Origin: Lysobacterales bacterium 15-68-25
GTDB taxonomy: Bacteria; Pseudomonadota; Gammaproteobacteria; Xanthomonadales; Rhodanobacteraceae
Direction of reading: 5' to 3'
Length of the DNA: 64,000 nt
NCBI GenBank assembly: GCA_002279065.1
Contig: NCKB01000009.1
Coordinates: 124,001-188,000 of the forward strand
This document shows, in pieces, positions 25,033-34,173 of this stretch (position 1 is the first letter of the stretch; the number at the start of each line of letters is the position of its first letter). The translations under genes were made by a program, and so were the position numbers. Under the pieces are notes generated by a model. The model was not told where the DNA came from and did no database searches. It saw nothing but the letters and a program-made list of their open reading frames with translations.

Positions 25033-26472
25033 ATGCTCAAGCAACTGTTCGCCCGCAAGACCGACTTCAGCGACATCACCGACGACAGCCACGGCCCCGG
25101 CCTGCGCCGCACCCTGGGCCCGTGGGGAATCACCGCCCTGGGCATCGGCGCGGTCATCGGCACCGGCATCTTCGTCGTCACCGGCACGGCTGCGGCCGAG
25201 CACGCCGGTCCGGCGGTTCTGATCTCCTTCATCCTGGCGGCGATCTGCAGCGGCTTCAGCGCGCTGTGCTACGCCGAGTTCGCCACCCTGATCCCGGTTT
25301 CCGGCAGTTCCTATTCCTACGCCTACGCAACCCTGGGCGAGGTGGTGGCCTGGTTCATCGGCTGGAACATGGTGCTCGAATACGGCATCTCGGCCTCGGC
25401 CGTCGCTGCCAGCTGGACGGGCTACTTCACCAGCCTGCTCGACCATGTCGGCATCCATCTGCCCGCCGCGCTCACCGAAGCGCCGCTGGCGTATACGAGC
25501 GGCCACCTGGTCGCCACTGGCCACCTTTTCAACCTGCCGGCCGTCGCCATCGTGCTGGGGCTCACCTGGCTCTGCTACGTGGGCATCCGCGAATCGTCGG
25601 GCCTCAACACGCTGATGGTGCTGCTGAAGGTCGGCCTGATCGTGATGATCATCATCGCCGGCGCCCGCTACGTGAATACCGACAACTGGCACCCGTTCAT
25701 CCCCGAGCAGAAGGGTGACGGCGAGTTCGGCTGGTCCGGCATCTTCCGCGGCGCAGCGATGGTGTTCTTCGCCTACATCGGCTTCGAGGCCACATCGACC
25801 GCCGCGCAGGAGTGCAAGAACCCGCAGCGCGACCTGCCGTTCGGCATCATCCTGTCGCTCGTGCTGTGCACCCTGCTCTACCTTGGCATGGCCGCGGTAA
25901 TGACCGGACTGGTGCCGTACACCCTGCTCAACACGGTGGACCCGGTGGTCACCGCGCTGCAAGGCCATGCCGAGCTGGGCTGGCTGCGAACCTGGGTCGA
26001 GGTCGGCGCGCTGATCGGCCTGTCCTCGGTGATCCTGGTGATGATCATCGCGCAGCCGCGCATCTTCATGATCATGGCGCGCGACGGCCTGCTACCCAAG
26101 GTGTTCGCCAAGGTGCACCCGAAGCACCGCACGCCGCACATCAACACCCTGATCACCGGCTTCGGCATCGCGGTGCTGGCCGCCATCTTCCCGCTGGACC
26201 TGCTCGCCGACCTCACCTCGATGGGTACGCTGATCGCCTTCACTGCGGTCTGTGCCGGCGTGCTGATCCTTCGCTACACCGCCCCGGAGATACCGCGCAC
26301 GTTCCGTGTGCCGTGGGCCCCGGTGATCTGCGTCGCCGGCGTGCTCAGCTGTCTCGGCCTGCTCTCGACGATGAACTGGTTCAACTGGGCGCTGATGGGA
26401 GTCTGGACCCTGATCGGGCTGCTGATCTACTTCGGCTACGGGCTCCGCCACAGCAGACTCCACAAGGTCTAA
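25033..26472 (+). CDS. APC-family amino acid permease (paralogue of the upstream gene)
   Basis: This second APC transporter has 479 residues and about 12 helices. The signature GAVIGTGIFVVTG is in helix 1 and FFAYIGFEATSTAAQE in helix 6. It shares the overall design and several long motifs with the permease just upstream (for example IPVSGSSYSYAYATLGE against IPVAGSAYTYTYGVLGE), so the pair most likely arose by tandem duplication. The ATG at 25033 is close behind the preceding hairpin, so its expression may depend on read-through. The transported amino acid is not predictable here. Confidence 0.9.
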   Translation: MLKQLFARKTDFSDITDDSHGPGLRRTLGPWGITALGIGAVIGTGIFVVTGTAAAEHAGPAVLISFILAAICSGFSALCYAEFATLIPVSGSSYSYAYATLGEVVAWFIGWNMVLEYGISASAVAASWTGYFTSLLDHVGIHLPAALTEAPLAYTSGHLVATGHLFNLPAVAIVLGLTWLCYVGIRESSGLNTLMVLLKVGLIVMIIIAGARYVNTDNWHPFIPEQKGDGEFGWSGIFRGAAMVFFAYIGFEATSTAAQECKNPQRDLPFGIILSLVLCTLLYLGMAAVMTGLVPYTLLNTVDPVVTALQGHAELGWLRTWVEVGALIGLSSVILVMIIAQPRIFMIMARDGLLPKVFAKVHPKHRTPHINTLITGFGIAVLAAIFPLDLLADLTSMGTLIAFTAVCAGVLILRYTAPEIPRTFRVPWAPVICVAGVLSCLGLLSTMNWFNWALMGVWTLIGLLIYFGYGLRHSRLHKV

Positions 26473-26875
26473 TTTCGCCGAATAGCAGATAAAATCGATC
26501 AATTGGCGAAAATTTCCGGCAAAGTCACGCAAACGCCCGCCGATTGGTCTTTTTGATGCAAAGCGCAGTAGAAGTCGAGAAAATAATGGCAAGCTGCTGA
26601 TTTTTATATGTTTTTAAACCCGGCCACCATCCTATGGCATGGTTCGCACTCCCCCGGGCACCGGAGTATCATCCGGGGTCCGCGGGTTGATCACTTGGCA
26701 GTGGGCCCCGGATCGCCCCCCGGCGCGTCAGTCAGGGTCAGCTCCTCAAGCTGACGCGCCGGGAGGCACTTTCAGAGGACATCCGACGCGCGATGCGCGC
26801 TTCCTCGAGAAACAAAAAAAGGCCGGCAGCAATGCCGGCCTTTTCTTTTCCGAACGACGCGATGTTCGGTCGTCG
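26473..26875. other. 403-bp intergenic region: AT-rich segment plus hairpin cluster
   Basis: No credible ORF is present between the second permease and the HiPIP gene. Bases 26473-26640 are markedly richer in A+T than the flanks and contain a 7-bp inverted repeat (26473-26479 with 26505-26511). Then come a 9-bp GC stem with one G-U pair (26673-26681/26703-26711), a perfect 13-bp stem (26719-26731/26751-26763), and a 7-bp hairpin (26737-26743/26749-26755) that competes with it. A 5-bp stem around 26788-26800 and the bidirectional terminator at 26814-26845 complete the set. It may encode a small RNA or be a regulatory 3' region. I recognise no known RNA family. Confidence 0.45.
26814..26845 (-). 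terminator. Bidirectional intrinsic terminator downstream of the HiPIP gene
   Basis: An 8-bp perfect GC stem (26821-26828/26833-26840) with a four-base loop GCAA is flanked by seven A on the left and TTTT on the right. On the minus strand it forms a canonical terminator with a seven-U tract, 31 bp past the HiPIP stop. It can also work on the plus strand, ending any transcript from the hairpin region upstream. Confidence 0.85.
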
Positions 26876-27205
26876 TCAAGCCTTCGCGGCGTGGGACACG
26901 CACCAGCCCTTCGCGCTGACGGCCTTGCCCGGGAACAGCTGGCAGGGACCGAAACCGGTCGGGCCGCCACTGTAGAACTGGCAGTTCGCGCAAATGGCGC
27001 CGGCCTTGTGCTTCGGATCCTTGGTCGTGCTGGCATCCTCGACGTAGCCGAGCGCCTTGGCGGTCGGATCCGACTCCGACACATGAGGAAGGTCCGCGGC
27101 GCGCGCAACGCGCGGCAGCGTCCCGATCACGGCAGCGGCAGCGGCCGTACCGGCGGCAATCTTCAGAAACCGGCGACGCGACTCGATGCTCTCTTCTTTG
27201 GACAT
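26876..27205 (-). CDS. High-potential iron-sulfur protein (HiPIP), Tat-exported
   Basis: This small periplasmic electron carrier has a [4Fe-4S] cluster. The 109-residue precursor has a twin-arginine signal (SRRRFLK at 9-15), an Ala-rich hydrophobic core and a likely cleavage after ARA (residue 36). The four cluster cysteines are C72, C75, C88 and C102 in the CANC...C...C pattern of HiPIPs. A GGAGGT ribosome-binding site lies 8 bases before the ATG. It is monocistronic, ends at the bidirectional terminator and is divergent from mtnB. It probably links a quinol-oxidising complex to a terminal oxidase; the partner is not identified. Confidence 0.93.
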   Translation of the reverse strand: MSKEESIESRRRFLKIAAGTAAAAAVIGTLPRVARAADLPHVSESDPTAKALGYVEDASTTKDPKHKAGAICANCQFYSGGPTGFGPCQLFPGKAVSAKGWCVSHAAKA

Positions 27206-27352
27206 TGGTAAACCTCCGTCGTGGATGTAATGCTGCCGTGGCAGCGATCAGCGTGTTGATGCTACGCCGATCCCCGCAATCTGTCCTGACTTGCGAGAAT
27301 GGCTCTTATTTGCCGGTGGCCGGGTTTGCCCGCATGGTATCCTGAGCGCCTG

Positions 27353-27366
27353 TTTGGACGTCCAAA
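27353..27366. promoter_or_regulatory. 14-bp perfect palindrome just upstream of mtnB (candidate operator)
   Basis: The sequence TTTGGACGTCCAAA ends 5 bp before the mtnB ATG. Its core GACGTC equals the core of the E. coli MetJ box (AGACGTCT), and mtnB acts in methionine salvage. An operator for a SAM- or methionine-responsive repressor is therefore a reasonable guess. The same 15 bases, counting the following T, recur at 52678-52692. No clear ribosome-binding site precedes mtnB. No repressor is identified in the window. Confidence 0.4.
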
Positions 27367-27371
27367 TCATC

Positions 27372-28019
27372 ATGCCGCAGACCTTTCCCCCGGGTGTCTC
27401 CTCCGAAGCGTTCTTCGCGTGTGCCGACGCCATCGCCGGAGCCGCGAAAGATCTCGCGGCCCAGGGCTGGACGCCCGCCACCAGCAGCAATTTCTCGATG
27501 CGGGTGGACGAAGCGCATGCCGCCATCACGATTTCCGGCCGCGACAAGGGCCGGCTGGATCGCGATGACATCATGCTGATCGACCTCGACGGCCGAGCCG
27601 TCGGGACCGATGCGCGCCCGAGCGCCGAAACCGCCCTGCATACGCAGGTCTATCGCCGCTGGCCGGACATGCGGGTGGTACTACACACCCATTCGCGTAC
27701 CCAGAGCGTGGCTTCGCGTCTATTTGCCGCACAGGGATCGATCCGGCTGGAGGGCTGGGAGCTGCAGAAGGCGATCACCGGCTTCCACACGCACGAAAGC
27801 GTGCTGGAGATCCCGGTGTTCCCGAACACCCAGGACATGGCCGAACTGGTGGAGCGCGTCGATGCCTGGCTGGACTCGGGCAAGCCGCTGCACGCCTACC
27901 TGATCGACGGCCACGGCATCTACACCTGGGGGCGCGACATGGCCGAGACGCGCCGCCACCTCGAGGCCCTGGAATTCCTTCTGGCCTGCGAACTCGACCT
28001 GAGGAGGCTTTCCGCATGA
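27372..28019 (+). CDS. mtnB: Methylthioribulose-1-phosphate dehydratase
   Basis: MtnB dehydrates methylthioribulose-1-phosphate in the methionine salvage pathway. The 215-residue protein is an aldolase class II-type zinc enzyme with HTH ligands H105 and H107 (VVLHTHSRT), an upstream E86 (SAETALH) and a third histidine in [20 protein letters not shown] matches the phosphate-binding loop. The ATG at 27372 fits homologue length, although it lacks an obvious Shine-Dalgarno. It overlaps mtnD by 4 bp (ATGA). mtnA, mtnN and the transaminase are not in the window. Confidence 0.94.
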   Translation: MPQTFPPGVSSEAFFACADAIAGAAKDLAAQGWTPATSSNFSMRVDEAHAAITISGRDKGRLDRDDIMLIDLDGRAVGTDARPSAETALHTQVYRRWPDMRVVLHTHSRTQSVASRLFAAQGSIRLEGWELQKAITGFHTHESVLEIPVFPNTQDMAELVERVDAWLDSGKPLHAYLIDGHGIYTWGRDMAETRRHLEALEFLLACELDLRRLSA

Positions 28020-28588
28020 GCCGCTTGCGCATCTACGACGACCAGATTCCGGGCACTCCGCTGGCGGAGTTCCACGATCATGCAGACATCGAGCACGAGC
28101 TGCGCCAGGCCGGAGTCCGTTTCGAGCGCTGGGAGGCGAACGAGCCCGTCTGGCCCGGCGCCAGCCAGGAGCAGGTCATTGCCGCCTATCGAGGTGACAT
28201 CGACCGCTTGATGGAGGACGAGGGTTACCAGGCGGTGGATGTGATCAGCCTGAAGCCCGACCATCCGGACCGCGCGGTACTCCGCCAGAAGTTTCTCGAC
28301 GAGCACACCCACAGCGAGGACGAGGTGCGTTTCTTCGTTGCCGGCGCCGGGCAGTTCACCCTGCACATCGCAGGCAAGGTCTACGAGGTGCTCTGCGAGC
28401 AGGGCGACCTGATCGGCGTGCCCGACAACACCCGCCACTGGTTCGACATGAGCGAATCGCCCTACTTCGTGGCCATCCGCCTGTTCACCAACAAGGACGG
28501 CTGGGTCGCCCACTTCACCGGCACCGATATCGCCAGCCGGTTCCCGCGCATGACGCCACACCCCAGTGCGGCCTCCCTCGCCCCCTGA
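28016..28588 (+). CDS. mtnD: Acireductone dioxygenase
   Basis: MtnD is a cupin metalloenzyme that cleaves the acireductone of the methionine salvage pathway. With Fe it yields the methionine precursor; with Ni, an off-pathway product. The 190-residue protein has metal ligands H97, H99 and E103 (DEHTHSEDE) and H141 (NTRHWFD), each one residue later than in the Klebsiella enzyme. It begins inside the last codons of mtnB (ATGA overlap) and is followed by mtnC after 34 bp, giving a mtnBDC operon. Confidence 0.96.
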   Translation: MSRLRIYDDQIPGTPLAEFHDHADIEHELRQAGVRFERWEANEPVWPGASQEQVIAAYRGDIDRLMEDEGYQAVDVISLKPDHPDRAVLRQKFLDEHTHSEDEVRFFVAGAGQFTLHIAGKVYEVLCEQGDLIGVPDNTRHWFDMSESPYFVAIRLFTNKDGWVAHFTGTDIASRFPRMTPHPSAASLAP

Positions 28589-28622
28589 TCCACTGCCCGC
28601 CGCCGACACGGAAGACCACTCG

Positions 28623-29309
28623 ATGATCGAAATCCGCGCCATCGTCACTGACATCGAGGGCACCACCAGCTCGATCCATTTCGTCAAGGACGTGCTGTTC
28701 CCGTACGCACGCAAGCGCCTGCCGGCCTTCGTCGAAACGCATGGCGACCGGCCCGAGGTGCAGCACTGGCTGCATGAGGCCGCCAAGGAAGCCGGCATCA
28801 TCGAGGCCAGCCGCCAGGAAATCATCGAGATGCTGCTGCGCTGGATCGACGAGGACCGCAAGTCCACGGCGCTCAAGGCGCTGCAGGGGATGATCTGGAA
28901 GGAGGGTTACGAGGCCGGCGACTACCGCGCCCATGTCTACCCCGAGGTACCTGCACGCCTGCGCGCCTGGCGCGCGCAGGGACTGAAACTCTACGTTTAT
29001 TCCTCCGGATCGGTCCCTGCGCAGAAGCTGTTCTTCGGCTACAGCGAGGCCGGCGACCTGACGCCGCTGTTTGCCGGCTACTTCGACACCGAGACGGGCC
29101 CCAAGCGCGAGCAGGCCTCGTACGACGCGATCGCCGAGGCCATCGGCGAACAACCGGCACACCTGCTGTTCCTGTCCGACATCGAGCAGGAACTGGATGC
29201 CGCCCGCGCGGCCGGATTCCAGACCGGCTGGCTGCTGCGTGACGCGGCGGCGCTGCCGGCTTGCAGCGCCCACCCCGCCTACCGGGACTTCGACGCCATT
29301 CCAGTCTGA
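28623..29309 (+). CDS. mtnC: Enolase-phosphatase E1 (acireductone synthase)
   Basis: MtnC is a HAD-superfamily enzyme that enolises and then dephosphorylates diketomethylthiopentyl phosphate to acireductone, the substrate of MtnD. The 228-residue protein has the catalytic DIEGTTS motif (D10, E12), the VYSSGSVPAQKL motif II region and the SDIEQELDAA motif near the C-terminus. An in-frame start 19 codons upstream would overlap mtnD, but MIEIRAIVTD is the family start. It is the third gene of the mtn operon. Confidence 0.95.
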   Translation: MIEIRAIVTDIEGTTSSIHFVKDVLFPYARKRLPAFVETHGDRPEVQHWLHEAAKEAGIIEASRQEIIEMLLRWIDEDRKSTALKALQGMIWKEGYEAGDYRAHVYPEVPARLRAWRAQGLKLYVYSSGSVPAQKLFFGYSEAGDLTPLFAGYFDTETGPKREQASYDAIAEAIGEQPAHLLFLSDIEQELDAARAAGFQTGWLLRDAAALPACSAHPAYRDFDAIPV

Positions 29310-29329
29310 TCCCATTGCTGGGGCCACCC

Positions 29330-30352
29330 ATGCGTACGCTGATCATTGCCCTGCTCGCCCTTGCCACCGGTGCCGCGATCACCGCGACCGTGTTGCACAC
29401 GCCGACCGTACCCGTCACAAACCCGATTCCGGCGTCGACCACCAGCGGATCGGCGGCCACCACCACCAACCCGGATACGGACGCGACGACCGACGACGGC
29501 CTGCTGCCGACCGACGGCTGGCCCAGGAACGCGCCGTCGCCCGAACAGGTGCTGTATGCCCAGCCCCGGCTGATGCAGCAAGCCCTGGACGGCCTGGCAC
29601 CGCGCGTACCTGGCGTCCCCAACCTGTACCTGGTGAGCTTCGCCGGCGATGGCAGCGAGGATGTGTTCCGCAACGAGGCCGAGTACGCCGCCACCCTGTT
29701 CCGTCATCGCTACGGCGCCCGCGCCCACACGTTGGTACTGGAGAACAATCCGGCCACGCTCGACAGCCGGCCGCTGGCCAGTTGGAGCAACCTGGAGACC
29801 GCGCTGACCGGCGTCGCCCGCGTGATGGACCCGCAGCAGGACATCCTGATGCTCTACCTCACCAGCCACGGCGACCCGGAGCACACCCTGCTGGTGGACA
29901 TGGACCCGCTGCCGCTGGACCAGATCGGCGCGCCGGACCTCGCCGGCATCCTGGCCGAGCACCCGTTCAAGTGGAAGGTGGTGGTGGTCAATGCCTGTTA
30001 TTCGGGCGGCTTCGTACCGCCGCTGCAAGGTGAGGGCACGCTGGTGATTACCGCCGCCCGCAGCGATCGCAGCTCGTTCGGTTGTGGCAACGATTCGGCC
30101 GCCACCTACTTCGGCCGCGCGTGGCTGGTCGATGCGCTCAACCGGACCGCCGACCCGATCGCCGCCTTTCGCCAGGCCCATTCCGAAGTGGCCCGATGGG
30201 AGCGGCAGGACCGGCTCACCCCGTCCGAGCCGCAGATCTCGATCGGCAAGGGCATTTCCGACCAGCTGGCCCGCTGGCGCCACGGCGACCCGATCGGGCC
30301 GCCGGTACCCTTCCGCCCGGACGCCGCCGGCAATACGCCAGCAACTCGCTGA
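29330..30352 (+). CDS. C13 (legumain/caspase-like) family peptidase, exported
   Basis: This predicted cysteine peptidase of clan CD has 340 residues. An N-terminal signal or anchor helix (about 1-22) and a Thr/Ser/Ala/Pro-rich low-complexity linker (about 23-60) precede the C13 domain. The catalytic histidine is H180 (YLTSHGDPE) and the nucleophile is C223 (NACYSGGF), the standard H...C spacing. A terminal tail is Pro-rich. It starts 20 bp after mtnC and converges on hisIE with a 6-bp gap, so it may be transcribed with the mtn genes. The role in bacteria is undescribed; the target is unknown. Confidence 0.85.
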   Translation: MRTLIIALLALATGAAITATVLHTPTVPVTNPIPASTTSGSAATTTNPDTDATTDDGLLPTDGWPRNAPSPEQVLYAQPRLMQQALDGLAPRVPGVPNLYLVSFAGDGSEDVFRNEAEYAATLFRHRYGARAHTLVLENNPATLDSRPLASWSNLETALTGVARVMDPQQDILMLYLTSHGDPEHTLLVDMDPLPLDQIGAPDLAGILAEHPFKWKVVVVNACYSGGFVPPLQGEGTLVITAARSDRSSFGCGNDSAATYFGRAWLVDALNRTADPIAAFRQAHSEVARWERQDRLTPSEPQISIGKGISDQLARWRHGDPIGPPVPFRPDAAGNTPATR

Positions 30353-30358
30353 GGAAAC

Positions 30359-30991
30359 TCACTTCGCCGCGTGGCGGGCCGCCAGTACGTCGGCCACGTC
30401 GGCCAGGGACAGGCCACGCTCGCGCAGCAGCACGGTCAGATGGAACACCAGGTCCGCCGCTTCCCCCAGCAACTCCCCGTCGCCCTGGGCCACGCCGGCC
30501 AGCGCCGTCTCGACGCCCTCCTCACCGACTTTCTGGGCGATGCGCCGCACGCCGCCATCGAACAGGCGCGTGGTGTAGCTGCCTTCCGGGCGCTCGGCAT
30601 GGCGCTGGGCCACCAGGGCATCCAGCTCGGCAAGGAAGCCCAACGCCGGCCGCACCGCCTCGCCGAAGCAGCTCGACGTGCCGGTATGGCAGGTGGGACC
30701 GTGCGGCAATGCGCCGACCAGCAGGGTGTCGCCATCGCAGTCCACGCGCAGCGAGGTCAGCGCCAGCACGTGGCCCGAGCTCTCGCCCTTGGTCCACAGG
30801 CGCTGCTTGGAACGACTGAAAAAGGTGACGTGACCGGTCCGCTGCGTGCTCTCCAGCGCGGCGGCATTCATGTAGCCGAGCATCAGCACCTCGCCGGTCA
30901 ACGCGTGCTGGACGATCGCCGGCAGCAGGCCGTCGCCCTTGGTCCAGTCCAGGCGGGAGAGATCGGTGGGATCGGGAAGCGTGTCGGTCAT
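30359..30991 (-). CDS. hisI: Bifunctional phosphoribosyl-AMP cyclohydrolase / phosphoribosyl-ATP pyrophosphatase
   Basis: HisIE performs steps 2 and 3 of histidine biosynthesis. The 210-residue protein is the usual fusion. An N-terminal cyclohydrolase has the metal-site cysteines in RVDCDGD and [10 protein letters not shown]-terminal MazG-like pyrophosphatase carries [12 protein letters not shown] and [13 protein letters not shown]. It is the last gene of the his operon, 38 bp after hisF, and converges on the C13 peptidase gene. Confidence 0.96.
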   Translation of the reverse strand: MTDTLPDPTDLSRLDWTKGDGLLPAIVQHALTGEVLMLGYMNAAALESTQRTGHVTFFSRSKQRLWTKGESSGHVLALTSLRVDCDGDTLLVGALPHGPTCHTGTSSCFGEAVRPALGFLAELDALVAQRHAERPEGSYTTRLFDGGVRRIAQKVGEEGVETALAGVAQGDGELLGEAADLVFHLTVLLRERGLSLADVADVLAARHAAK

Positions 30992-31029
30992 GATGCGGTC
31001 TGCCAGTGGGTTGCGGACGGGGCCACGCC

Positions 31030-31800
31030 TCAGAGGCGGACGGCCACGTCCTCGCGCGCGAGGTAGCGCTTGAGTTCGGGAATCGCGATGGCGCCGGAGT
31101 GGAACACGCTGGCGGCCAGCGCACCATCCACGTCGGCGTCCTGGAAGGCATCGCGGAAATGTTCCGGTGCGCCGGCGCCACCCGAGGCGATCAGCGGCAC
31201 GTGGCAGACCGCGCGGGCCGCACGCAACTGTTCCAGGTCGTAGCCTTGCCGCACGCCATCGCTGCCCATGCAGTTGAGCACGATCTCGCCGGCGCCTCGG
31301 CGCTGCACCTCGACCATCCAGTCAAGCGTGCCGCGTGCCAGCGCCTGGGTCTTGTCCGGATCGCCGGTGTACTGGCGCACGCGCCACTGGCCGTCGGCGT
31401 CGCGCAGCGAATCGATGCCGACCACCACGCACTGCACCCCGAACGCCCCGGCCAGCTCGTCGATCAATTCCGGACGCTCCAGCGCCGGCGAGTTCACCGA
31501 GATCTTGTCGGCCCCGGCATGCAGCACCGCGCGCGCCTCGTCCACCGAACGGATGCCACCAGCGACGCAGAACGGGATGTCGATGACGCGCGCCACGCGC
31601 TCGACCCAGGTGCGGTCGACACTGCGCCCTTCCGGGCTGGCGGTGATGTCGTAGAAGACCAGCTCATCGGCACCCTCGTCGCGGTAGCGAAGCGCGAGGT
31701 CGACGATCTCGCCCATCACCACGTGGTCGCGGAAACGCACGCCCTTGACCACCTGGCCATCACGCACATCCAGGCAGGGAATGATGCGGCGACTCAGCAT
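31030..31800 (-). CDS. hisF: Imidazole glycerol phosphate synthase cyclase subunit
   Basis: HisF is a (beta/alpha)8 barrel that uses ammonia from HisH to form imidazole glycerol phosphate and AICAR. The 256-residue protein shows the family catalytic aspartate D11 (CLDVRDG), the phosphate-binding VAGGIRS and LIASGGAG loops, and GTLDW on the way to the second catalytic region. Its start overlaps the hisA end by 7 bp, so the two sister barrels are translationally coupled. Confidence 0.97.
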   Translation of the reverse strand: MLSRRIIPCLDVRDGQVVKGVRFRDHVVMGEIVDLALRYRDEGADELVFYDITASPEGRSVDRTWVERVARVIDIPFCVAGGIRSVDEARAVLHAGADKISVNSPALERPELIDELAGAFGVQCVVVGIDSLRDADGQWRVRQYTGDPDKTQALARGTLDWMVEVQRRGAGEIVLNCMGSDGVRQGYDLEQLRAARAVCHVPLIASGGAGAPEHFRDAFQDADVDGALAASVFHSGAIAIPELKRYLAREDVAVRL

Positions 31801-32522
31801 GCCAGCGCCTCCTCCAGCGTGAAGCGCCCCTCGAGCAACGCACGGCCGAGGATGACTCCGCGCGCGCCGACATCGCGGGCGGCACGGATATCCGCCAGCG
31901 AACGCACGCCGCCGGAGGCCTGCACCGCCAGCTGCGGCAGGGTGTTGGCGAGATGGCGATAGAGATCGAGATTGAAGCCGGCCAGCATGCCGTCGCGGTC
32001 GATATCGGTACACAGCAGATGGCGGGCGCCGTGGGCTGCGTACCACGGTGCCAGCTCGTCCAGCGTGCGCGATTCCATCGCGGTCCATCCAGCACTGGGC
32101 AGAAGCCAGTCCTCGCCGACCCGCCGCGTATCCAGCGCGATCGTGATGCGCTCGCTACCGTGGGTGTCCAGCCAGCGCGCCACCTGCTCGGGCTCACGGA
32201 TCGCCACGCTGCCCAGCACCACGCGATCGACCCCGACGTCGAACAGGCGACGAAGATCGTCCTCCGTGCGCACCCCGCCCCCCGCCTGCACCTGAATCCC
32301 CTCGGCCGCGATCGCACGGATCGTCGACAGGTTCTCCAGATCGCCGGAGCGGGCACCATCCAGATCCACCAGATGCAGCCAGCGCGCCCCTGCATGCAGG
32401 TAGCGCCGGGCAAGCTCGGCCGGATCGCTGCCGTAGATGGTCTGCTGCCCATAGTCGCCCTGGCGCAGGCGCACCACGCGCCCTTCCCGCAGGTCGATGG
32501 CCGGAATGACTTCGAAGTTCAT
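31794..32522 (-). CDS. hisA: 1-(5-phosphoribosyl)-5-[(5-phosphoribosylamino)methylideneamino]imidazole-4-carboxamide isomerase
   Basis: HisA catalyses the Amadori-type isomerisation in histidine synthesis on a (beta/alpha)8 barrel related to HisF. The 242-residue protein shows AIDLREG near residue 10, the GGGVR phosphate loop, the [10 protein letters not shown] region with the second catalytic aspartate, and QASGGVRSL. It overlaps hisH by 4 bp and hisF by 7 bp. Confidence 0.97.
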   Translation of the reverse strand: MNFEVIPAIDLREGRVVRLRQGDYGQQTIYGSDPAELARRYLHAGARWLHLVDLDGARSGDLENLSTIRAIAAEGIQVQAGGGVRTEDDLRRLFDVGVDRVVLGSVAIREPEQVARWLDTHGSERITIALDTRRVGEDWLLPSAGWTAMESRTLDELAPWYAAHGARHLLCTDIDRDGMLAGFNLDLYRHLANTLPQLAVQASGGVRSLADIRAARDVGARGVILGRALLEGRFTLEEALAC

Positions 32523-33109
32523 AGGCTTAGGAAATTCATCAGGAGTCGGGCGCCCACGCCGGCCGAGCGCTCGGGATGGAACTGCATACCGTGGAAATTA
32601 CCGCGGGCGATCACCGCGGAGAACGGACCGCCGAAGTCGCTGGTGGCCAGCGTGTAGTCCCCGACCGGCACCGCGTAGCTGTGAACGAAATACGCCTGCT
32701 CGCCCGCAGCCAGCCCGTCCAGCAACGGATGGGGGCGTACCGGCGCCAGCGCGTTCCAGCCCATGTGCGGCACGCGCAGGCCCGGTGCTTCGTGGAAGCG
32801 ACGCACCGGGGCGTCGATCACGCCAAGACAGTCGGTATCGCCCTCCTCCGAATGCGCGCACAGTAGTTGCATGCCCAGGCACACGCCCAGCACCGGCTGG
32901 GTCAGCGAGCGCATCAGCTCGACCAGGCCCAGCTCGCGCAGCCGCGCCATGCCGGGACCGGCCGCGCCCACGCCGGGCAGGATCACCTTGTCGGCACCAC
33001 GGATCGCTTCCGGGTCGGCGGTGAGCGCCGCCTCCACGCCGAGGCGCTGCAGCGCATAACGCACCGAACCGATGTTGGTGCCGCCGGCATCGACCAGGAC
33101 CACAGCCAT
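32519..33109 (-). CDS. hisH: Imidazole glycerol phosphate synthase glutamine amidotransferase subunit
   Basis: HisH supplies ammonia to HisF by hydrolysing glutamine. The 196-residue protein is a class I amidotransferase with the nucleophile in GVCLGMQLL and the His/Glu pair in FHPERS. The oxyanion-hole region is PGVGAAGPG. The start [12 protein letters not shown] shares one base with the hisB stop; the longer open frame upstream only reads hisB out of frame. Confidence 0.97.
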   Translation of the reverse strand: MAVVLVDAGGTNIGSVRYALQRLGVEAALTADPEAIRGADKVILPGVGAAGPGMARLRELGLVELMRSLTQPVLGVCLGMQLLCAHSEEGDTDCLGVIDAPVRRFHEAPGLRVPHMGWNALAPVRPHPLLDGLAAGEQAYFVHSYAVPVGDYTLATSDFGGPFSAVIARGNFHGMQFHPERSAGVGARLLMNFLSL

Positions 33110-34173
33110 CAGAGCGTCCCCTTGGTGCTGGGCAGCTCGCTGCCCTCGCGGCGGATCGCCTGCCGCAGCGTGCGCGCCACCACCTTGAAACAGGCTTCGA
33201 CCATATGGTGCGCATTGTCGCCCTTCACCGTGAGGTGCAGGTTGGCGCCCAGCGTCTCGCACAGCGAGCGGAACACGTGCGGCACCAGCTCGGTCGGGAT
33301 GTCGCCCACCCGTTCGCGCGGGAAACTGCCCTCGAACACGAAGTACGGTCGGCCGGACAGGTCCAGCGCGGCGCTGGCGAAGGACTCGTCCATCGGCAGC
33401 GTGAAGCCGTAGCGGCCGATGCCGCGCTTGTCGCCCAGCGCCTGCTTCAGCGCCTGGCCGAGGGCCAGCGCGCAGTCCTCCATCGTGTGGTGTTCGTCGA
33501 TGTGGGTGTCGCCGTCGCAGTTGAGCTCCAGCGCGAACCCGCCGTGCTTGCCGATCTGCTCGAGCATGTGGTCGAAGAAGCCCAGACCGGTGTGGATCCT
33601 CGGCTCGGCCACCCGATCCAGGTCCACGCTCACCGTGATCCGGGTTTCCTTCGTGTTGCGCTGGACCGTGGCGAGGCGCGGCGCGTCGAGCAGGCGGTGT
33701 GCGATCTCGTCCCACGACTGCCCCTGCGGACCCACGCGCAGGCCGCGCACGCCGAGGTTGGCGGCCAGCTGCATGTCGGTATCGCGGTCGCCGATGACGG
33801 CCGACGCCGCCCGGCTCCAGCCGTCGTCCGCCAGGTAATGGCGCAGCATGCCGATGCCCGGCTTGCGCGTATCGAGCCCCTCGTGGGGGAAGCTGCGGTC
33901 GATCAGCTGTTCGCGGAACACGATGCCCTGCGAGGCCAGGATGCGCAGCAGCAGCTGGTGCGGGCCGTCGAAGCTGTCCTGCGGAAAACTCGCGGTACCG
34001 AGGCCATCCTGGTTGGTGACCATGACCAGCTCGTAGCCGGCGGCAACGCAGCGCTGCAGCGCGCCGATCACGCCGGGGAGAAGCTCAAGCTTCTCGTAGC
34101 TGTCGATCTGCTCGTCCTGCGGCTCGACGATCAGGCAACCGTCGCGGTCGATAAAGAGGATCTTGCGGCTCAT
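33109..34173 (-). CDS. hisB: Bifunctional histidinol-phosphatase / imidazoleglycerol-phosphate dehydratase
   Basis: HisB performs steps 7 and 9 of histidine synthesis. The 354-residue protein has an N-terminal HAD phosphatase with FIDRDG (nucleophile D9, D11) and a C-terminal IGP dehydratase with the metal-binding histidine motifs DEHHTMED and [11 protein letters not shown]. This fused form is typical of gammaproteobacteria. The ATG overlaps the hisC stop (ATGA), and the stop overlaps the hisH start by one base. Confidence 0.97.
   Translation of the reverse strand: MSRKILFIDRDGCLIVEPQDEQIDSYEKLELLPGVIGALQRCVAAGYELVMVTNQDGLGTASFPQDSFDGPHQLLLRILASQGIVFREQLIDRSFPHEGLDTRKPGIGMLRHYLADDGWSRAASAVIGDRDTDMQLAANLGVRGLRVGPQGQSWDEIAHRLLDAPRLATVQRNTKETRITVSVDLDRVAEPRIHTGLGFFDHMLEQIGKHGGFALELNCDGDTHIDEHHTMEDCALALGQALKQALGDKRGIGRYGFTLPMDESFASAALDLSGRPYFVFEGSFPRERVGDIPTELVPHVFRSLCETLGANLHLTVKGDNAHHMVEACFKVVARTLRQAIRREGSELPSTKGTL

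Noticed and set aside
26821..26840. REP-type or IS-end repeat at the hairpin cluster
   Set aside because: The stem is followed by a proper T/A tract on both strands and is not repeated elsewhere in the window. An intrinsic terminator explains it better.
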